From Dichetophora obliterata (lineage: Eukaryota; Arthropoda; Insecta; Diptera; Sciomyzidae): 64,000 nucleotides of DNA. The notes under the pieces were generated by a model. It saw nothing but the letters and a program-made list of their open reading frames with translations. It searched no databases and was not told where the DNA came from. Position 1 is the first letter of the stretch. Each line of letters begins with the position of its first letter. The stretch is taken from the NCBI GenBank assembly GCA_963920525.1, contig OY986438.1, forward strand, positions 188,371,888 through 188,435,887, read 5' to 3'. This document shows, in pieces, positions 60,901-64,000 of the stretch. The translations under genes and the position numbers were made by a program.

Positions 60901-62206
60901 TTAAAGTTTTTGTTGAATTTAAAGAAATGCCTCCTTTTTTATATTTTTACAAATAAAACCATATATTCATATATTAGTATGAAAAAAGTATCCATAAATT
61001 TTTCCTAACGGCAACACTGCTTGGACTTATTCCTATGGTGTAATTATTCCTCGATAATTTCACCATGATGTTTCAGGAATGTTTTCCATTGCTTTTCCGA
61101 AGTCTTTTGTGGTATACATTTTGTTACCTATTTTGTTCCAATAATATGCAGTCGTACAGTTATCGGATCTCAAACGTAACTGGTGAAATTCTTAAATCTA
61201 CCATAAACCAGGGTTGTTTTCCGTTGATTTTACGACCACATATGAATGTTTTGTGCTAGTATGGGAGCCATTTTAACGTAAAATCGAGCATAGTGCTATT
61301 CCTCTCCAACGGAGTTTCCCATCTCTTTATCTCTGGTTTGAACTGTGTATATGGAAACGCTGCAGTGATTCAGTGATGATGAACTGCGCTTACTTTTAGT
61401 ACCAACTTATTTTTAATAGATAACGCAATAAATGAATCATATCCCGTAACACTGTGAATTTAAATTATTTTATTGACATTATTGAAGGTTATTTTACAGC
61501 CAATTCTAAATTTGCTCATTGGAAGCAAAGTCCTTTTGTCTAATTTACTTAATTAATAGATCACATTCTGTTTATTGACAGTACGTTTAAAGTTTATATA
61601 AAATTTATTAAATGCAAGAGAAAAATAAGACATCTACTGTCACGTGTCAGACGTCACTAACATGGGGTTGAGGTGTTTGAATGCAACATTTTTATTACAC
61701 ATAAACATGCTTTTAGCGTAAAAAGATTTTAAATAAAGCACAAAGTTTATTTTTAAATATTTTATTTTCATATCATCACGTGGGGACAAATCACGTTACG
61801 TGTCGGACAATGCTGCAGTTCAATTGGGTAATTAAGTAATTATGTAATCTAGTAATTAAAAAATAAATTAAATATATTTTTCTTTTCTTGCCTCAACCAA
61901 TTTTTCATTATCTTAGATAATACCTTCCATTTTTACTTAAAAAAAAACTTTACGAAATATTTACAAAACATTTACGAAAAAGAAAAACTACGTTTGTGAA
62001 ACAATGCAAACGATTTGATCATCAAATTAATTTATGTACCTATAACTGGCTTAAATAAATAATATTATATATAGATAATATTATAAATAGATAATATTAT
62101 AAAATAATAAGTTTTAATTTTTAGGTAACGGTTGACTTCTCTGTGGAATGACCCTGTAGTATTTTTTTGTACTTTTGCATAAGAGCTCCGGATCGTGAAT
62201 ACCTCT
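57969..62206. mobile_element. nested inverted repeats, second copy
   Basis: Outer repeat as at 26705-30970. The inner levels are at 59006-61345, 59128-61019 and 59999-60603 and the hairpin MITE at 58047-58320. This copy differs from the first by an 8-base deletion (near 58347), a 15-base deletion in the innermost loop (near 60396) and many substitutions. Confidence 0.55.
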
Positions 62207-62380
62207 TATGCATTTAAGAAAAGAGTGCGTGCAACCTGCCATACAACTCGAATATTTTTTATGGTTCGACTCTTAGCACTTCATACAGTTGTGGTAAATA
62301 GTACGAATATATATGTTCCTTTGTAATTTATTTTTCAATGTTACCGTTTTGAACCGGTAATAGCTTATTTTATAACACCA

Positions 62381-63294
62381 GTAGCTCGGTTCTGTAACTT
62401 TTCTCACCGCAGTTCTCACCATATTTTCTCACTTTGACGTCATTGTGACGTCATTCTAACTTGCACTGTCTCTGTAATAAAATGAAAAAACCAGTGCCTC
62501 ATCTCGCTTGTTTCAATTCTACTTTTGAAGGAATTCGATAGACGAAGTGTTTCTGTAAATTAAAATATGCGACTCGAATCGATTGAAATTCTCACTTTGT
62601 CCTAACTTGGTGAGAAACATTTTTGCTTGTTTGTGCAACAGTCATATTTAATGAAGTTGTGGATATAAATGTATCCACGTTATAAATACTTCTACCGGGT
62701 GCAAGGTATCAATTTAAATGTTCTTTTAATGTTTTTTAATTTTTTTTTAATGTTAAATTTAATGTAGATTATAAATATATTATTAACAAAATATAATATA
62801 TACTACAATGTATACCTATATTATGAAATATATGTATTAACTGAAATATTTCATAAATGAGATTTATTCCATGATAAAATTTGTATAATTGTATTACGGA
62901 ACAGCATTAAAAGAATACTCGGATCGCAATGTGTGTAGATAAGGTTTGTGCATTTAATGTTAACATCACTAAGTGTCAAATTGTTTACCATCAAAACAAG
63001 CAATTGTCAACATAAATAGCATAAACATGTATATTTACGCCATATTCATAAATTAAGCACAAATAATATCTATATTTATTTTTTATTTGTTGTTTATAGA
63101 AGAACCTCATGCAATTTCTCACAAAGTTTTCTGTCACTAGTTGCAATTTCATATTTTCCCTTTCACTCGTGTATCTTTTTCATCCCGGACCACTATTTAC
63201 TAGCTTATCAGTTACAGAAACACTAGTTTTTGCAAAAGTGTGTATTTTGTAATGAAGCTATGTGACGTAAGAAAAAGTTACAGAACCGAGCTAC
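62381..63294. mobile_element. GTAGCTCG-family 914-bp element, second copy
   Basis: Same as 31145-32058 with a few substitutions. The paired TGACGTCA sites are kept (62435 and 62446). Confidence 0.75.
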
Positions 63295-64000
63295 GGAGCG
63301 ATAACTCATTAAGGGTTGGTTCTAGTAGAAACGTTATTTCACGTAACGTAATTTCAGGACTTTTTTTTTGAGCGAACGTATCTAAATCTTTTGTGACGTT
63401 TATTAGTGTATATTTCAAGAACATTATACAATTTTTACGACGAAAAATTATTCAAAATAGCGGCTGAAGGTCTCGCTGATCAAAGCCTAGCGTGGCGATA
63501 GCCGATGTGCGCTGTACAGTCTACAGCCCTACCAAGTGATTTGAAACGAAAAAACCAAAAAGTATTAACCGAGAAGAAATTTGGGGGGCCTTGTAGATTT
63601 CCGATTTTAATAAAACCCTTTTTAAAAAAATGGCGGCCATTTGAAAAAACTCTGTTTTTCCTCCTTTTTCTTTTACTTTAACGTTAAAAAAATAATGATA
63701 TTAAATTTTTTTGAAAAAAGCGCTTTCTGAAGGCCTCCTAAATTGAATTAGCTTTAATTTGAGCCGTCAAACATCGAAATCGGTCAAGTCGTTGAAGCGG
63801 AATCGTGTACAGCGCGGAAAAAAGTTGTTTCGAGAAAAACGCGTTTATACTTGTTTTTTGGCAGACGCACTCTCTTTTCTAATACGCTATGGCTCGTAAA
63901 ATAAATTAGATAGGGAGATATCCTTTTGACTACACATTTTCAAGATCCTAAGGATGAAAATAAAACAAAAAACTAAAACAAAAATTAGTACTATATTATT
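63295..64000. other. intergenic, second copy, runs off window
   Basis: Matches 32059-32764 with at least one substitution (near 63524). If the duplication is real and complete, a second gene B exon 1 should begin at about 64881, just beyond the window. Confidence 0.6.

Larger units (their letters stand above)
39368..64000. repeat. second copy of 8095-32764 (long direct duplication)
   Basis: Base 39368 aligns to 8095 and the copy runs to the window end (64000 = 32764). The offset is exactly 31,273 without indels to about 24995, and I saw no substitution before 24059 (G here, A at 55332). From there on differences are frequent: 7-, 8- and 15-base deletions in this copy (near 56275, 58347, 60396), poly-A length changes and several tens of substitutions. 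The unit length equals the copy distance, so it is head-to-tail by construction. Confidence 0.97.

Noticed and set aside
1..64000. tRNA, rRNA or other structural RNA genes
   Set aside because: No cloverleaf with the expected internal promoter words or rRNA core sequence was recognised; a tRNAscan/Infernal run would be decisive.

Overview
The window looks like AT-rich intron and intergenic DNA of a higher fly (Brachycera; a tephritid-type genome is plausible but not shown). Evidence: GT-AG introns, a Drosophila-type Inr+DPE core promoter, non-LTR retrotransposons of Jockey/CR1 type with short AAATA-type tails, and dense small inverted-repeat elements. The only recognisable host genes are gamma-glutamyl hydrolases (GGH, folate/antifolate polyglutamate hydrolase, class I glutamine amidotransferase-like fold), all on the + strand.

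Layout. 1-2600: degenerate tandem repeats and a hexanucleotide array. 3403-21443: complete six-exon GGH gene A (360 aa, signal peptide, Cys140/His202/His251/Glu253). Intron 1 holds a nearly full ORF2 LINE (6662-10675, minus strand) and intron 4 holds a dead LINE, a 0.5-kb hexamer array, an inverted-repeat element and minisatellites. 21444-33630: intergenic DNA made largely of inverted-repeat elements, several nested inside each other. 33645-38659: first two exons of a diverged paralogue, gene B; its first intron carries a PIF/Harbinger-like element (TTA target duplications) with a frameshifted MADF-domain fragment.

At 39368 the sequence jumps back: 39368-64000 is a direct copy of 8095-32764, starting in the middle of the LINE ORF. 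By eye there is no difference, and a constant offset of 31,273, from 8095 to 24058. From 24059 on the copies differ at 40 or more sites including several indels. The result on paper is a chimeric GGH gene: exons 1 and 2 of gene B followed by a second exon 2 and exons 3-6 of gene A. Either this is a real 31.3-kb tandem duplication with partial homogenisation, or (at least as likely) an assembly artefact in which one segment was used twice and two haplotypes were laid end to end. The step from identical to about 0.5% divergent is the main clue.

How the genes relate. Gene A encodes a secreted/lysosomal-type GGH. Gene B's first exon lacks a signal peptide and N-glycosylation sequons, so its product may be cytosolic or, from an upstream ATG, mitochondrial. 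No RNA genes, CRISPR arrays or other protein-coding host genes were recognised.
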